A stretch of 64,000 bases of DNA from NCBI GenBank assembly GCA_015847255.1, contig JADLZK010012231.1, forward strand, positions 62,001 through 126,000, given 5' to 3'. The notes beneath the pieces were generated by a model that made no database searches, was not told the DNA's origin, and saw only the letters and a list, made by a program, of their open reading frames with translations. The position numbers and the translations under genes are program-made. The DNA comes from Hyparrhenia diplandra (taxonomy: Eukaryota; Streptophyta; Magnoliopsida; Poales; Poaceae). This document shows positions 47,821-60,113 of this stretch, piece by piece; the stretch's first letter is position 1, and every line of letters starts with the position of its first letter.

Positions 47821-50800
47821 TCAGAACACCCCCGGTGTTACTTTCACTAAAACATGACATGTCATCATGATCATTGCAAAGCATGCATATTTAGCCCACC
47901 ATGTGTTGCATTGAACTAAAATAAGTTTATTTTATGTTTGATTTCGTCGTTTGGTCAAAAGACGCGAGAGGAATCAGATAGGAAGTTACCCCCTCGTCGG
48001 AAACCCTAGTTTTTAAACTCTAGTTTGTCCCCTTTTCTTTTATTCAAAATCTATCAAGAATTTGGGTATGGTTATTAAAGCAAAGAGGTAGATTTTTCAA
48101 AGTTGAACAAAGTTGGTATTTTGAGTTTTTAAAGTTTAGTTCAAAAATTTAAAGTAATTTTGAATTCCAATGAAACCCTTTCTACCCCCTTTTCTACATT
48201 TCAAAATCTAAGCAAAATTTGAGAAAACTTCCAAAAGCTAGTTTGTAGATCTTATTGAGAGGAACAAAAGTTATGTACAAAGTTTTTCAAGTTTCTACAT
48301 GATTTTAAAAGTAATTTTGAATTCAATTTCAAAATTTTTGACCCCATTTCAAAAAGTCATACTTAGAGGCCGAATTTGAAAATCTTCCAATTGTGAAAGT
48401 TGTAGATCTTGAAAAATTAAGGCAAGTTGCTTTTTGGAAATTTTTGAGTTCAGTTCAAATTTTGTGAGTAATTTTGAAAATTCAAAGTTAGGTTAGGAAG
48501 CTACAAAGAACCGACCTCTCCCCGCGCCACCGCCGGCCGCCAACCTTCACGCCGTCCACCGGCCGCCCTCTCTCGGAGCCGACCACCGAGACGTCGCGAC
48601 CCTCCGGGCCTACCTCCCCATCCCCTTCTTCCTATAAATAGCCCGCCATCGCCGCCGTTTTCTTCTTTTCCAAATCCGCCGCCGCCTCCGCTCACCCGCC
48701 GCCGTCGCTCGTCGCCGCCGTTGCATCTTTGCCAAACCAGTTTCTCCGGCCGGCGCCGCAACTTCCTTACCTCCCTCTAGAACCCGGCCGTGACCCACCT
48801 CGGCCGGACCGCCACCGCGACCCCCGTCTTCCGCCGCCGGCCGGAAGCGCCGCTATGCTCGACGGCCCCGCCGACACCGCCCGGTGAACTTTACTTGCTC
48901 TACCTCGTGTTTTCCCTCCCTCTCAATGATGTAGTCGTGATCGACTCGCTTCTTTTCCCACCGTGACCCCAGCTCGTCGGAACGACGTTGTCCTCGCCGC
49001 CGCCCCCTCGCCGTCGACCTCCCTCCGCCTAGCCCCGCCTCAGAATCGAGCCCCGTTCAAGCTTCCGGTGAGCCCCGGCCGCCCTCCTTCCTTCCTTTTT
49101 CTTTTTAGTCCATCACCGGCGCCGAACGCGTTGCCGCCGCTACGGGTGAGCGCCGCTGCCGTCGCCGGTGAGCACACGCACGCTGGCACGCGAACGTGCC
49201 GTGCCAAGCATCAGAGCTATCGGGCCGCCCACTATCGCTCATCCTGAGGCCAGCCCGTATTGCAGAATAAAGAATGTGCCCCGCACGCATGGGCCATGCA
49301 GTGTCGGGCCAAATTCAACCCAGAACCTTTTTTTCCATTTATGAAATGTTTTATTCAATTTCATTTATTTGAATAGTGTCTCGATTTTCTAAATTTTGTA
49401 TAAATTAAATGCTAGCTCAAAAATTCTGAAAAATTTTGTGTAGCCTTCCCATGAGTATGTCTATCCATGAAAATTATGAAATTTGAATTTTGAATACTTT
49501 TGACATGATTTAAAAATACAAATTTTAATTGAAAATGCATCTTCCTTGATTTTTAATAATTATTTTATTTATCCAAAAATCATAAAAATTATTTTGACAC
49601 TGTTTTATGACATGATCTACTTGTACAAAAAATTTTGAGCTTGTTTTGAGAAAATTAAAATATTTATTATTTCATGTCCTATTATTTCATGTGTAAACAA
49701 AATGTTTAATGTCTTATAACTTAGGGTTTTGGGTAGATTTTGGGTTGTTTTGTGAACCCTAAACCACACCACTATCGATGGTCCTTGAGAACTCCTCGGG
49801 CAATGGTGATGATATCTCGTAGAGTAGTTCAACAAGTTGGTTTTGTTAGGTTGCAACTTTATCGTGAAGGAAAGTTGTACTCAAGTGTTTATCATTTCAT
49901 GCACTCGTGCCTCATGCCTATATGCACGGCATCATGTTAAGCATATGTTATTCTTCCGTATAGTGAACGAAGGAGATCGTGAAGTTGTTGATCAAGTCTC
50001 CGTAGAAGGCTATTCTCATTGACCCGAAGTTTCGACTATTGTGATCCGTCGTCCGAGTCGGGTTATTTCATCAATCAAGGCAAGCCCCGGTTCATTTAAA
50101 CATTCCTTGTGTTTTTACAAAGTTTTATATCACCTTTGCTTTATGCTCGCGATTAGGTGATAGGAGTTGAGTGACAACCTAATTGATGCATTACCCATCC
50201 TTGTTTATTTCAAATTTTCAATATCTACCTTGATAACCCGTTTTGGTTAAAATGCTTAGAAAGGCTTAGCCATGCTAAATTAGTTAGACTTTTGAGTCAA
50301 AATGTGACAAGTCTCTCATAATAGCCCGAATGGGCATTTGATGAGAAAGGATGTTATATGATGAGACCATACCGGGTTATGGTGTTTAATTTGAGACCTG
50401 GGGTAATTTGCATTGAGAATGGAGTCTCAGTGTAGTATTTCCGGCTTGTCGATTAAGGACCGAAGCGTGTAGGCCGTGTAACCAAGACTATGGAACACAC
50501 CGCGCCCGAGGTCCGTTAACCAATGGCACGCCTCGTGCGGCGTCGCCCCAGATGTCGAAACTAGTTTCGACCTCATACTCCTGTGAAGCCCGATCTGGGG
50601 GTGTCAAATTAGAAACGTACAACCGCAAGACTTTGGGAGTGGAGAGATGGCGGGAGCGTAATGTACACTCGTGGGTTAAATTCCCCTGGATGCCCGTGGG
50701 TTAGATTCCCAAGGTGTGAGGTGTACTGTGTTTCCGGGTGGCGTGGGGACGCGGTTCCATTTTGAGTATCCAAGAAAGGGTTGATATATGCAAGCTTAAG

Positions 50801-51570
50801 TGCTACATATGTCGTGTGGAAAGAACTCCCCAATTTGGGTTAATCGATTTAAATCGCCATGCTTCTGATATGGAGACTTCGGTTTCTCGACTTATATCGT
50901 AGTTTAATTATGAAACGATGAAGAGATGGAATAAGAGATAGAATATCTACAAAGTGTGTGCTCTAGTATAAGATCACCTAGATTAGGTGAGATATTAAAT
51001 TGGGACTAAAAATGTTGAAAGTAAGGATTCACTACTAGTAAGCTTTTCTCAAAAAAAGAGTCCTTGATTCTTGCTTAAAGTCTTACCTTGAATCCTTTTA
51101 GACCAAGATTTTCGAGTCTTCTCCTATTTTATTTAGTCGGGTAAGTCTTGTTAAGTACTCCCGCACTCGGGGTTTGTTAACCCATGTTGCGTGACCAGTA
51201 GTCATGTCGCCTTTGGACCTTGTTGTATGACGATCCATCGGGGGGATAGTGACGATGAGTGAGAAGTGAGACCCGTGGGTGGGGTCCGTTAGTGAGAGTT
51301 ATGTAATAAACTTTCGTTACTCCTACTTATATTTTGTAAAACTTGTTTTAAATAAATGGTTGTAAAATTATTGTAATATAAGTCTTCATTTGTTTTACTC
51401 GATTATGTATGAAAACTGTTGTAATCTTCGCAATGACCTCGTAACGGATCCCGGTTGGAATAGTTAATAGTTCTTTTCGAAGTTACGGGTGCACATATGT
51501 GACTATTAAAGGTCGTGGTACCGATAATTAGTACATGTGGGCCCTGTAATTTGGAAGGTTCTGTTATAAG
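47821..51570 (+). repeat. 3' LTR of element A
   Basis: The only uninterrupted forward LTR of this family, about 3750 bp, from TCAGAACACCCCCGGTG (altered TG start) to GGTTCTGTTATA. It includes TATAAATA at 48633-48640, a GC-rich arginine-coding block (48500-49250) and a long AT-rich second half. It is the reference for the other copies. It is followed by LINE sequence. Confidence 0.92.
48633..48640 (+). promoter_or_regulatory. LTR TATA box (element A 3' LTR)
   Basis: TATAAATA before GCCCGCCATCGCC, as in the three other copies. Confidence 0.6.
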
Positions 51571-52499
51571 AACATACTGGTACTCATAGTAAATGGCTAA
51601 GGGGACTAGTTTGACCCGACAATCCTGCCAAAATCTACAAATACTCCCATTCCCAACTCTAAAACTCGCCCCCCATTTGAATAAATGTTTGACTCTATGA
51701 AGCCCCTTCCAAAATTGAGACCCTCTGTTGATTTCGAGTTAAAGAAAGTCGACTCCCTCATGTACTTGGCTTTGAGAATATTGAACCACAATGAATCTAG
51801 GTCCATATGGATTTTCTAAATCCATTTCACTAGCAAACAATCATTCATGACCCTTGTATTGATTATGCCCAAACCCCTTGATCTTTTGGGTTACAAACCA
51901 TTTCAAATTTTGCCGTGTGATATTTAAAATTCTTGTCGGCCCCTTGCCAAAGAAAGCTAGATCTAATACTATCCATTTTTGTACGAACTCCATCTTGGAG
52001 GTCATAAAAATCCATGCAGTAAATAGGGATGCTACTTAAGCAAGAATTAGTCAAAATTTGTCTCCCCCATGAGGCAATATGTTTACCTTTCCAAGGATCC
52101 AGTCTCTTCTTCATTTTATCCACCATGCCTGCAAATTTCCCCATGACTAGATGTTTGTCACTTACTAGAATACCTAAGTATTTCATAGACAGCTGACCCC
52201 CTAAAACACAATTTAGTTTATTATCCATGTCATATTTTTTCTGATTGTGTTACCCCAAAAGCATACACCTCACTTTTATGACAATTAATCTTCAACCCAC
52301 ACATCCATTCAAAACAGTTAAGTACCAATTTCAAGTTTCTAATAGAGTCATCATAAGTACCATCAATCATTATCAATTTCAAGTTTCTAATAGAGTCATC
52401 ATAAGTACATCCATACTGTATATGCGAAATCCCACTTGGAATTAAATGTTCTAAAACCCCTTTTATGTGACCTTTATTTATAGCTCTATCAATCAATCA
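51571..52499 (-). pseudogene. LINE (L1-type) reverse transcriptase fragment
   Basis: On the minus strand from 52496: LIDRAINKGHIKGVLEHLIPSGISHIQYG, then a segment where the catalytic YADD should stand but which is replaced by a duplicated TYDDSIRNLKL, then LVLNCFEWMCGLKINCHKSEVYAFG. The next frame has MKYLGILVSDKHL, KMKKRLDPWKGKHIASWGRQILTNSCLSSIPIYCMDFYDLQ and SSFLWQGADKNFKYHTAKFEMVC. The last has WFNILKAKYM...FW.G. This is the standard order of plant L1 ORF2. It is 5' truncated at about 52499 and cut by element A at 51571. The sequel is at 1265-1487. Confidence 0.85.
52326..52408 (+). repeat. 35-bp direct repeat in the LINE RT
   Basis: CAATTTCAAGTTTCTAATAG-containing 35-mer at 52326-52360 and again at 52374-52408, period 48 bp (16 codons, in frame). 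It replaces the catalytic site. Confidence 0.9.
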
Positions 52500-53302
52500 T
52501 GACAGCTAGAGTATCAGCAACTATGCTCGTATTCACGAAGGAGTAGGTTCAGAACGACAATGGATTGTAGGCGCTTCAACCGAGATTGGCCGGAAAGAGA
52601 CCATAATATAGACATTTTCCAGAGGTTCAGAACGACAGGAAGGCAGAAGAAGCCTTCTGACCACGCGCTGGGAAAATATTTTTGTCTTGAAGAACACATT
52701 TGTGATCTGTCTCTGGCATTAGGTTTGTTAGCCCATGGGCCGGATCGATATTGGGCTGTGTGACCCAGTTGCATCATATCTGGTTTCTCCATGGATGAAA
52801 TTGTTCCTTTTTCATCAAGGGCTTGTTTTTTTTTTTTTTTTTAGAATTTTTTTTCAAGGGCTTCATTGCCAGTAGGTGTGGTTGCTATGCGTATACCGGT
52901 AATAACAATAGTAAAAGAAGAAGAACGTATACCTAGTCAAATTCCATGCATATTTATCTGGAAATAAGCTAAGATCAAATCAGGCAAAGAATAATCTGTC
53001 TGGTGAGTGGTCAATCATGCAAATATACATATTCTAGACTGCACGAGTGCAGCCTACACATGTCAACTAAACTGCTGTCCAGAATCACACACCTTGTTTT
53101 CTTAATTATCCCTATTTTTGTACACGCTAGCTTTCTTTTGAGATCCAGCAAAAAGAGAGGACCGGCCGGTCAAAGAACACGTATCGATCAAATGCCAGAC
53201 GAAGTCAGAGCAGGTCACATGATCATCAGATACTAGGACAATTATATCAGTCGATCACGAGCCGAGATTATATATATTATTAAATAATATAAATATATAA
53301 AC
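52500..53302. other. Intergenic stretch, no gene seen
   Basis: The short open frames have no recognisable domain. Poly(T) at 52829-52842 and an A/T-rich stretch at 53260-53300 are the only landmarks. Confidence 0.6.
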
Positions 53303-53563
53303 GGCCCCGTTTAGAGCCCCAAATTCCTCCCCAAATTTCACTATACAAAAAGAAGATTCCCATCACATCAAAATGCCGCACATGTATGAAATACTAAAAT
53401 ATAGGTAAAAAAATAAAGTAATTGCATAGTTTAGGATGTACATTGCGAGGCGATACGCCATGGTAGGATAATATTTACCACTAACAAACGAAACACGCAA
53501 AAAGATTCGATGTGACATGCTTCAAAGATTTTTGCACCAAATTTTGGTGATCTAAACACACCC
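53303..53563. mobile_element. Putative TIR MITE (261 bp)
   Basis: Left end GGCCCCGTTTAGAGCCCCAAATT and reversed right end GGGTGTGTTTAGATCACCAAAATT form an imperfect inverted repeat with the GTTTAGA core common in grass MITEs. AAC flanks both sides (3 bp). The superfamily is uncertain (PIF/Harbinger-like or hAT-like). Confidence 0.5.
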
Positions 53564-53705
53564 AACGACTGACATCTCTTTGGTAAGAAAGCATGGGTGA
53601 TCCGTGCATGTTTTCCCGTGCGTGACATTTTGACTATATACATATAATAAAGGTGCGCGTTGCTTTTTTATTTGCACATTTGATTTGAGCAGTCCACAGC
53701 ACATA

Positions 53706-53944
53706 CTCCCTCTGTTCCAAAACTCTTGCAATTCCCCGCTTCCTAAAAAAATAATGTTCCGGTAATTATATATTAAAATATATAAATATTTATACTAAGT
53801 AATTAGTATCATCGGAAAGATCTTTAAGTCTAGTTTTTTAACAAATTTATTTAAAGATATAAATATTGCACGTATTTTCTAAAAATCCAGTCAAAGTTAA
53901 TGACACGTTTACCACACTTGCAAAGAGTTTTAGAACGGAAGGAG
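53706..53944. mobile_element. Stowaway-like MITE (239 bp)
   Basis: CTCCCTCTGTTCCAAAAC at the left, and the reversed right end CTCCTTCCGTTCTAAAAC, flanked by TA on both sides (53704-53705 and 53945-53946). The interior shares CGGAAAGATCTTTAAGTC and TTTTTTAACAAATTTATTT with 59870-60111, so both belong to one family. Confidence 0.85.
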
Positions 53945-53946
53945 TA

Positions 53947-55940
53947 TATTGATCAGTGAGCATGCATGCATGCACAGTTTTCAGCTTTGCCCATGCGTCC
54001 ATGCATGCCCAACGGCAATACTGTTACCACTTGCAGAGCCATGCATGAATGTTGCTCAAATGCACAGGCCTACGACCCATCTCTAGTCTCTAGCTAGTTG
54101 TATATGGAGAGAGAGTGAGAAATGAGCACGTCGCAATTGAGTGTGGCCTTCTTTTCAATATCTTTTTGACCGATGCACACACATGGATCTTCCCAATTTC
54201 AATACAATTCACTTTAGTCGCTGTCACGCTTTATTTCACAAAATCTAATTCGCAATTTCGCTCATGGCGTGACACATGCGCCAATTCGATTTCGACCGGT
54301 TTTCCCTTTCTTATATGTGCATCCCACCTTCAAATTAACTACCAAATTATCACGCTCGCTATAGCTTTAACGTCGTTTCGTACGTAGCAATCGACCAAGT
54401 CAAATCAAAGTAACGCTCTCACCGCGCCAGATTGAAAGCAACTGCCGCCGATGGTGAGGATTGGGCCGATTCGGTAAATCTTGATATTAATAAAATCATC
54501 ATATAGAGAGGTACCTATCAGTACCTCTATATATGAAAAACACTTGTATATCCTACCCATGTGAACTGTGATAGAAAGAGTTGAGTTAGACCAACGATAT
54601 CTCTAGATTGGCGAAGTTACTATAGAAATCTCGCCGCCTACCATTAGAAAAATATCATCATAAATTTTTAGAATAAATCCAAAAAAGTATAACCACACGT
54701 GCTAAATCGAGAACTTAAATCTAGTCGATAGGTACGCTATAGAAGACCTAATAATGTAACCACGCTCAATTAACGTCCTCAAAGTAATATTAGTGCTTAA
54801 ACCTGCACCGCGATTCATATATAGGGATGACATCCGGATAAGAACGGCCATCTATAGATAAAGATGATGTATGTGCATCATCAGCATTGCTGACGGCATA
54901 AACCACTGCGCTCCCGTTTTACACTGTACCACGTGAAACTAGTGCTATATAAGGATTAATACGTGTGGTTACGGTCACGGAAGGTACTACATACAAAATT
55001 GTATATAAGGATTGACCAACCTAACTAGAAAGTATAGTTTTTTTTAGTAACAAGATAATAAGCACCTAGATTCAAGTAAAAGAAACTCGAACCTACTGTG
55101 TGGGGGGCACGAATTTCTAGCGACTAATATTACGGGACAGAGATAGTATATATAATAGATACACGATCACATCACTATATATTGTTGTCTTTCACTGTGA
55201 GGGAACACCTATTCCTCACAATAGAAACCCACCAGAGTTAACTTAGGGCGTCTGTTTGGTAGAATGATCGAGGTGATGCATCATGACTCAAGTTCATAAA
55301 TTTGGTAGAATGCCTCTATTCCTCTCAGTAATACTAATTATTAGTCTATTCAGTATTCAAAGAAATTATTAGTCTATTCCATGAATAAAACAAAAAAAAA
55401 GTGAAGAAAGTGAGAAGATGGTGGACTATACATATTTCTCAAACCTAACAGCACTATTTTGTTTTATTTTCTCCGAGGAGTGAAACCTAGTTCTTCCTGT
55501 CAATTTTTGGGAACATACACAAGAAAATATCTATAGTTAGAGGCTTCGGCTTGATAGTTTTGTGTAATTTCGTCTCATTGGTCGTCTCTTCCTGGCTTGA
55601 TAGTACATATTGTGTAACTTTGTATTTTTCTTGGTTTCTTGTTCATGTTTTGTTTGTTGACATTTTGGTTCATTCTTTAGTATATTCCTAGTAGAGTCCC
55701 CGGCTCCTCCTGTTTCTATATATAAAAAATATATAGACAGTGTTTTTGCGCGTGACGTCGGGTCATATCATTCTCTTCAACGACATATGCATGCATCAAT
55801 TGAAAACAAACTAACTCGGCATGGGGAGACATTGATTCCCTCGTAATCATCATCATTTCCCTCTTGCCTCTTAATTATGGGATCTGGACAACTTACAAGT
55901 CCTGTTGCACGAATCCGAGGCAAATTACCCAAAATATATA
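53947..55940. other. Intergenic stretch, no gene seen
   Basis: AT-rich, with many CATGCATG (RY) words around 53960-54060. No credible coding frame. GGGCGTCTGTTTGGT near 55246 resembles a Tourist terminus but no partner end was found. Confidence 0.6.
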
Positions 55941-56177
55941 CTCCTTCCGTACTCATAAGAGGAAGTCGTTTTGGACAAGATTTAAGTTTAGCATTGGAAA
56001 TATAAATCATAAATAACTTTTAAGTGGTTGAGTTTACAAATGTGAAAAATTATATGAATAGATTTTTCTTGAAAACTAGTTTCATAAAAAGTAAACTATA
56101 TCACTTTTTATTACATGTTGTGTTTTGAAAAATCGTGTCGCTATCCTAAATGACTTCATTTACGAGTCTGTAGGGAG
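55941..56177. mobile_element. Stowaway-like MITE (237 bp)
   Basis: Left end CTCCTTCCGTACTCATAAGA with GGAAGTCGTTTTGGAC inside. The reversed right end is CTCCCTACAGACTCGTAAAT with GAAGTCATTTAGGA. TA lies on both sides (55939-55940 and 56178-56179). It is a different subfamily from 53706. Confidence 0.8.
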
Positions 56178-56179
56178 TA

Positions 56180-59100
56180 TCTACCTATTCAAAAATGTTT
56201 GTTTAATTAATGCTCTCTCCGTCCATAAATATATGAGTTGTAGCATTATAAAATGAATCCATAATATATAACTCGATCATGTATGCCTTTGTGTGTGTCA
56301 ATCTATGGCTATCAACAAGGCCGAAGTGGTCAAGTGGCATATCTTAATTTGGTGTTATCCTTATCAGAATCAGAAGATATGCATGAAGCTAGTAATAACT
56401 AAAGAAATGGTCCTTTGTCATTATCCACTAAGTAATCAATTGCCTCGGCTCTGACATAGAGGTCGCCCCCAAAACCATCATATTCTGTACCTAGTTTTTT
56501 TTGGGTATATACTATTCTGTACCTAGCTTTAGGGAGGTGTCCGATCACTCTATATATGCATAATATATGCAAGTGCATATATTTAGAGATGTGAGAGTGA
56601 GGAGTACCCGTTTAATTCTTAGAATTCATTGTGGTCAAGATCGAGTGTACTCCCTACCCCAACCCTGTAAATTTATAAGCTGTACTGCTAGTCTCGGGCC
56701 CACCATCTAGGTGTAGCTAGCTACCTTGGCATCCGGCATCTATCCCTAGGGTTAATTGACATTATGTGAAGTATTGGTGGGTTGGGTTGGTTAGGTCGTC
56801 CTTGATATGGACCCTCTTTTGTTCAGGGCATATATACATTTCTGCTCAAGGATTATATAATTGCCACATATATGCTAGAATGCTGTTATGAATTTCCAAA
56901 ATTTATGTGCAATCAATTAGCATAAATATGGGCCTTCTGCTCTTGTGCATGCATATAGCTTGTGCAATCCTGAATCTAGCAGAGAGAGAAGACCCTGTAT
57001 ATATATATATATATATAGCTGCCAATCCTGAGTGAACATCAGTTCTGAGAGTCAGCTTCATTCAGTGCACTGATGTTGAACAGAGATGAGTTGCAAAAGT
57101 GCATGCAGTGATGTTTTCCGCAGTAAATGGCCTACACGCCATACACTAGCAGTAGTAAAAGAAGTACAAGATCTATTGTATAATCTAAGAAGTACAAGAT
57201 CTATTGTATAATCTAATATAATCATTCATACTAATGCAAGCATATCGAGTCAATATCACCTGGTTAAAATAGAATAGAATCCATTAAAGTTCATTATCCT
57301 GCATGGTCTTTAATTGTCCCTATATAGTGATGACCTACTTGGTGCACCAACAAAAATAACACTAGAAGTCAGCTCCCTTGCATGCTACTAGCTACTAGCT
57401 ATTTCTGGCCATATTGCTTAGCTTCATTTATACTCTATCCTACTAGTACTAGTCAAGTGCTGCTACCGAACAAATTGAACAATCTCTCTTTAGTTTGTTG
57501 ATTGACACTGGGAAAGCTAATCATCATCTAGAACACCTTTGCCTTAAGGTGAGGAGGAGGAATATTTGCATGCAGTGCTTCTTAGTTTGAAGCATCATTG
57601 GATGCCTTTCTTGACCGCTTTTGACACCACATATAAACGCTAGCGTTGCTGCATCACTGCATGCATGCTCTCATTGAACTTGTCTTGTCATGCTCATGCT
57701 TTTGCCGCCACATGCACGCTCATCACTCATCAGTCTCGTTCACTGGCTGGCTGGGCTGCCCCAAGCTAAGATCAGCTAGAGGTAGAGGCTGGGCCCTAGC
57801 ACAGGCTCCACAGTGCAGTGGGGCCACTGGCCGTGCTAGCTAGGTGGCCCACTGATTTATTGCGTGGTGTGGGTGCATGCAGAGGACGTACGACGGCACG
57901 TACGTACCATCTCTTCGTTTCGGGCTATTCGATTGTCTCCATGTGCTATACACTATTTGTGCTATGTGCGTGCGTACATACAACGTGTCGATCGATCGGT
58001 CAAATGCGAATCGACCGACCCTTCATGAGTTTTGAGTTCAATAGTAGGCCAGATCATGCATGAGATAGATTATACATGCATGCAATTATTATGTGTTGAA
58101 TTATGTACTACAAGTAGTGGATGTGTTCTGCTATACAACCCTACTTCAAGAAGTGATGTCCTTTGTAGTTATTAGCAATTTAACATCATTAGTGTTTGGG
58201 GAAAAAAATTCCAAATGATAGCTAGGGCATCCATCATTCATGCATTCATGATCCAGTGAAACAACAGTTTTCTGATGCTGTGATGACCAGAACCAGCTAG
58301 CAAACGGTTTGCAGATTCTCTCTGTCCATGCAAAAGCATCACACAGGTATGGGCAATGGGCAGTGCTGTAATTTTCCTGCAGGACGGGTTCAAGTACTTT
58401 CTTTTTTCTGATATATAGATTATTGATGCACATCACAGTGCAAAAGTAAATGTCACTTATTTATGAGACTAGAGGGAGTATTATTTCTTGATTCAAACCA
58501 TTGAATATATGCATAAACGATTTGTATTTTGGAACCTAATAAGGAATAATTAAATGCATGTTACATTTCAGAGATGAGAAACTGATGATCCTAGCTCCTG
58601 TGCATGCATTTATCGGCAATAATAATTAAAGTGGATCTATTGTTTTGGTACTGTTGAGAAGAAGTGCCACCGGACTGTTTGGCAGTCCATGTGAACAGTG
58701 CCACTTCTGGGGTATTAGCTGCTGCAATTGATTTCCCTGGATTCAGCCGGTGACAATTGTACAGCCCTAGTACGTACGGGCACCCAGTCATATAGGTAGC
58801 ACAATTGCACACACTACTGTTCATTGACGCAACAAATGGAACGGAAAGGAGACCACACACAGTACAAGTGCAGTAATGCGAGTTAAAGCATAGGGTGTGG
58901 TACATACTACGGTTGGATCGATCGGCCATTGCATTTGCATCCATCGCCGTCGTCGATCGTGTCGTCCTTGCTCAAATTTCCAATGCCTAACCTAGCGGGT
59001 ACGACAGTTAGGTGACATCGTGTCCATCGATCTCAACCATCCAGCAACAGATCGACCCTAGCCAGACAAACATGCATCCTGGTTTGCTCCTATATATCCA

Positions 59101-59310
59101 GAGCTGCTGGATCGGCGCCTATCTCATTTTAGACGTATGGGGGCTTAAATCGCTGCCTAGCATGGCGCCGAACCAACATGCCTTGAAAACTAGACACGCT
59201 CCTAGTTCTTTATTAGAGCAGACTAATGCATGTTGTCATCGTCTTTTAATTTCCCTAGCAATTCACCTTTGGTTAGAACTTAGAAGCAAAGCTTATAAAG
59301 GATAATAAGG
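56180..59310. other. Intergenic stretch, no gene seen
   Basis: AT-rich, with short open frames only, none with a recognisable domain. It holds (TA)n at 56999-57017 and an exact 28-bp tandem pair at 57159-57214. A degenerate MITE edge (CTCTCTCCGTCCATAAATA) is at 56214, and a lone GAGGGAGTA edge near 58471. Confidence 0.6.
57159..57214 (+). repeat. Exact 28-bp tandem duplication
   Basis: AAGAAGTACAAGATCTATTG-containing unit repeated without any difference at 57159-57186 and 57187-57214, so it is recent or a slippage product. Confidence 0.95.
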
Positions 59311-59317
59311 TGTACAC

Positions 59318-59700
59318 CCTCTATATTAGTCGTTTTGACTTTTTTTTATAGATACATAGATTTTGTTATACATCTAAATATTCGACATAAAGTTATATAT
59401 AACGCGTGCCGCTGGTGTGCGAGCAGCCGCCTCTCTCGCGTGGAGCCACAATGGGATCGCGACGCGTCTGCCGCCTACGGAGTCAGAAGGATTTCAGTGA
59501 TCTCAAGAAGGACGCGGTCTAATTGATCCGAGTGTAGTTGTAGGTTTGTTTGTACATGGTGTGGTGTATGTGGTGTGCGTGTGTTGAGTGGGCGTGCGTA
59601 TGTATGAACCGATGCTACAACTGCATCTTACGATGAGAGGCAAAAAAAAAAAAAAAAAAAAAGAAGAGTCAAAACGACCTATATATAAATTGAAACGGAT
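59318..59700. mobile_element. Degenerate Stowaway-like MITE split by a poly(A) retroposon
   Basis: TTAGTCGTTTTGACTTTTTT at the left and AGTCAAAACGACCTATATATAAATTGAAACGG at the right are inverted partners of a grass MITE. Between them, from about 59398, sits GC-richer sequence ending in about 22 A's (59642-59663), which looks like a truncated LINE or SINE 3' end. No clear target duplication was seen. Confidence 0.5.
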
Positions 59701-59869
59701 TTGAATCTAGAGACAAATGCAACAGAGTTAGCACTAGTGTTGTTTGGCGACATTTAATTTGACATGAAGTTGCCTGTTTATTCTGCCTGAAAAAGTGAAA
59801 ACACACACGTACATATACACATTTGGGTCGAAACTCGAAATGGCTACTCTAGTTCTTCAGGAAAGTGTA

Positions 59870-60111
59870 CTCCCTCCGTCCCAAAACGTGCTGCCGCTTT
59901 TACGCTTCCTCCCTAAAAACCGCCGGCAATTATATATTCGAATATATAAAATATTTATGCTAAGCAATTAGTATCACGGAAAGATTTTTAAGTCTAGTTT
60001 TTTAACAAATTTATTTGAATATTTAAATGTTCAGACGTATTTTCTACAAACTTACCAAAAGTTGTGGCAGACGAAAACCAAACGGCGACAGTCAATTTGG
60101 GACGGAGGGAG
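59870..60111. mobile_element. Stowaway-like MITE (242 bp)
   Basis: CTCCCTCCGTCCCAAAA at the left and GGGACGGAGGGAG at the right form near-perfect termini, flanked by TA (59868-59869 and 60112-60113). Same family as 53706-53944 by interior sequence. Confidence 0.9.
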
Positions 60112-60113
60112 TA

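Larger units (their letters stand above)
1488..51570 (+). mobile_element. Tekay-like chromovirus LTR retrotransposon A, with nested insertions
   Basis: A forward Ty3/gypsy element. It starts TGTAACACCCCCGGTG at 1488 and ends GGTTCTGTTATA at 51570. In order it holds the 5' LTR (1488-33764, interrupted), PBS, accessory ORF, gag, PR, RT, RNase H, integrase with chromodomain, PPT and 3' LTR (47821-51570). Without insertions it is about 13.5 kb. The lineage call rests on the chromodomain end (IQWN-like, EEEATWE), the initiator-Met-type PBS and the long LTRs. The insertions are hAT, E, T and RA. The flanks TTAAC (1483-1487) and AGAAC (51571-51575) agree at only 3 of 5 bases, so a target duplication is not clear. 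All genes are frameshifted. Confidence 0.85.

Noticed and set aside
1483..51575. Perfect 5-bp target duplication for element A
   Set aside because: TTAAC and AGAAC differ at two bases, so the claim is not supported even though both flanks look like one LINE.
54508..54530. Hairpin GAGGTAC-CTATCA-GTACCTC as a small RNA
   Set aside because: The stem is only 7 bp, and no microRNA-like extended fold or known sequence is evident.
55246..55400. Tourist-like terminus GGGCGTCTGTTTGGT
   Set aside because: No matching right end or TAA duplication was found within 400 bp.
56214..56280. Another Stowaway-like MITE (CTCTCTCCGTCCATAAATA)
   Set aside because: Only one terminus is visible. A partner GAGGGAG edge with TA is missing nearby.
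58465..58480. Stowaway right terminus GAGGGAGTA
   Set aside because: A solitary 9-base match without a left partner. Could be chance.
58591..58944. 117-residue minus-strand frame as a host gene
   Set aside because: No domain, no start context and no codon pattern. The surrounding DNA is AT-rich intergenic.
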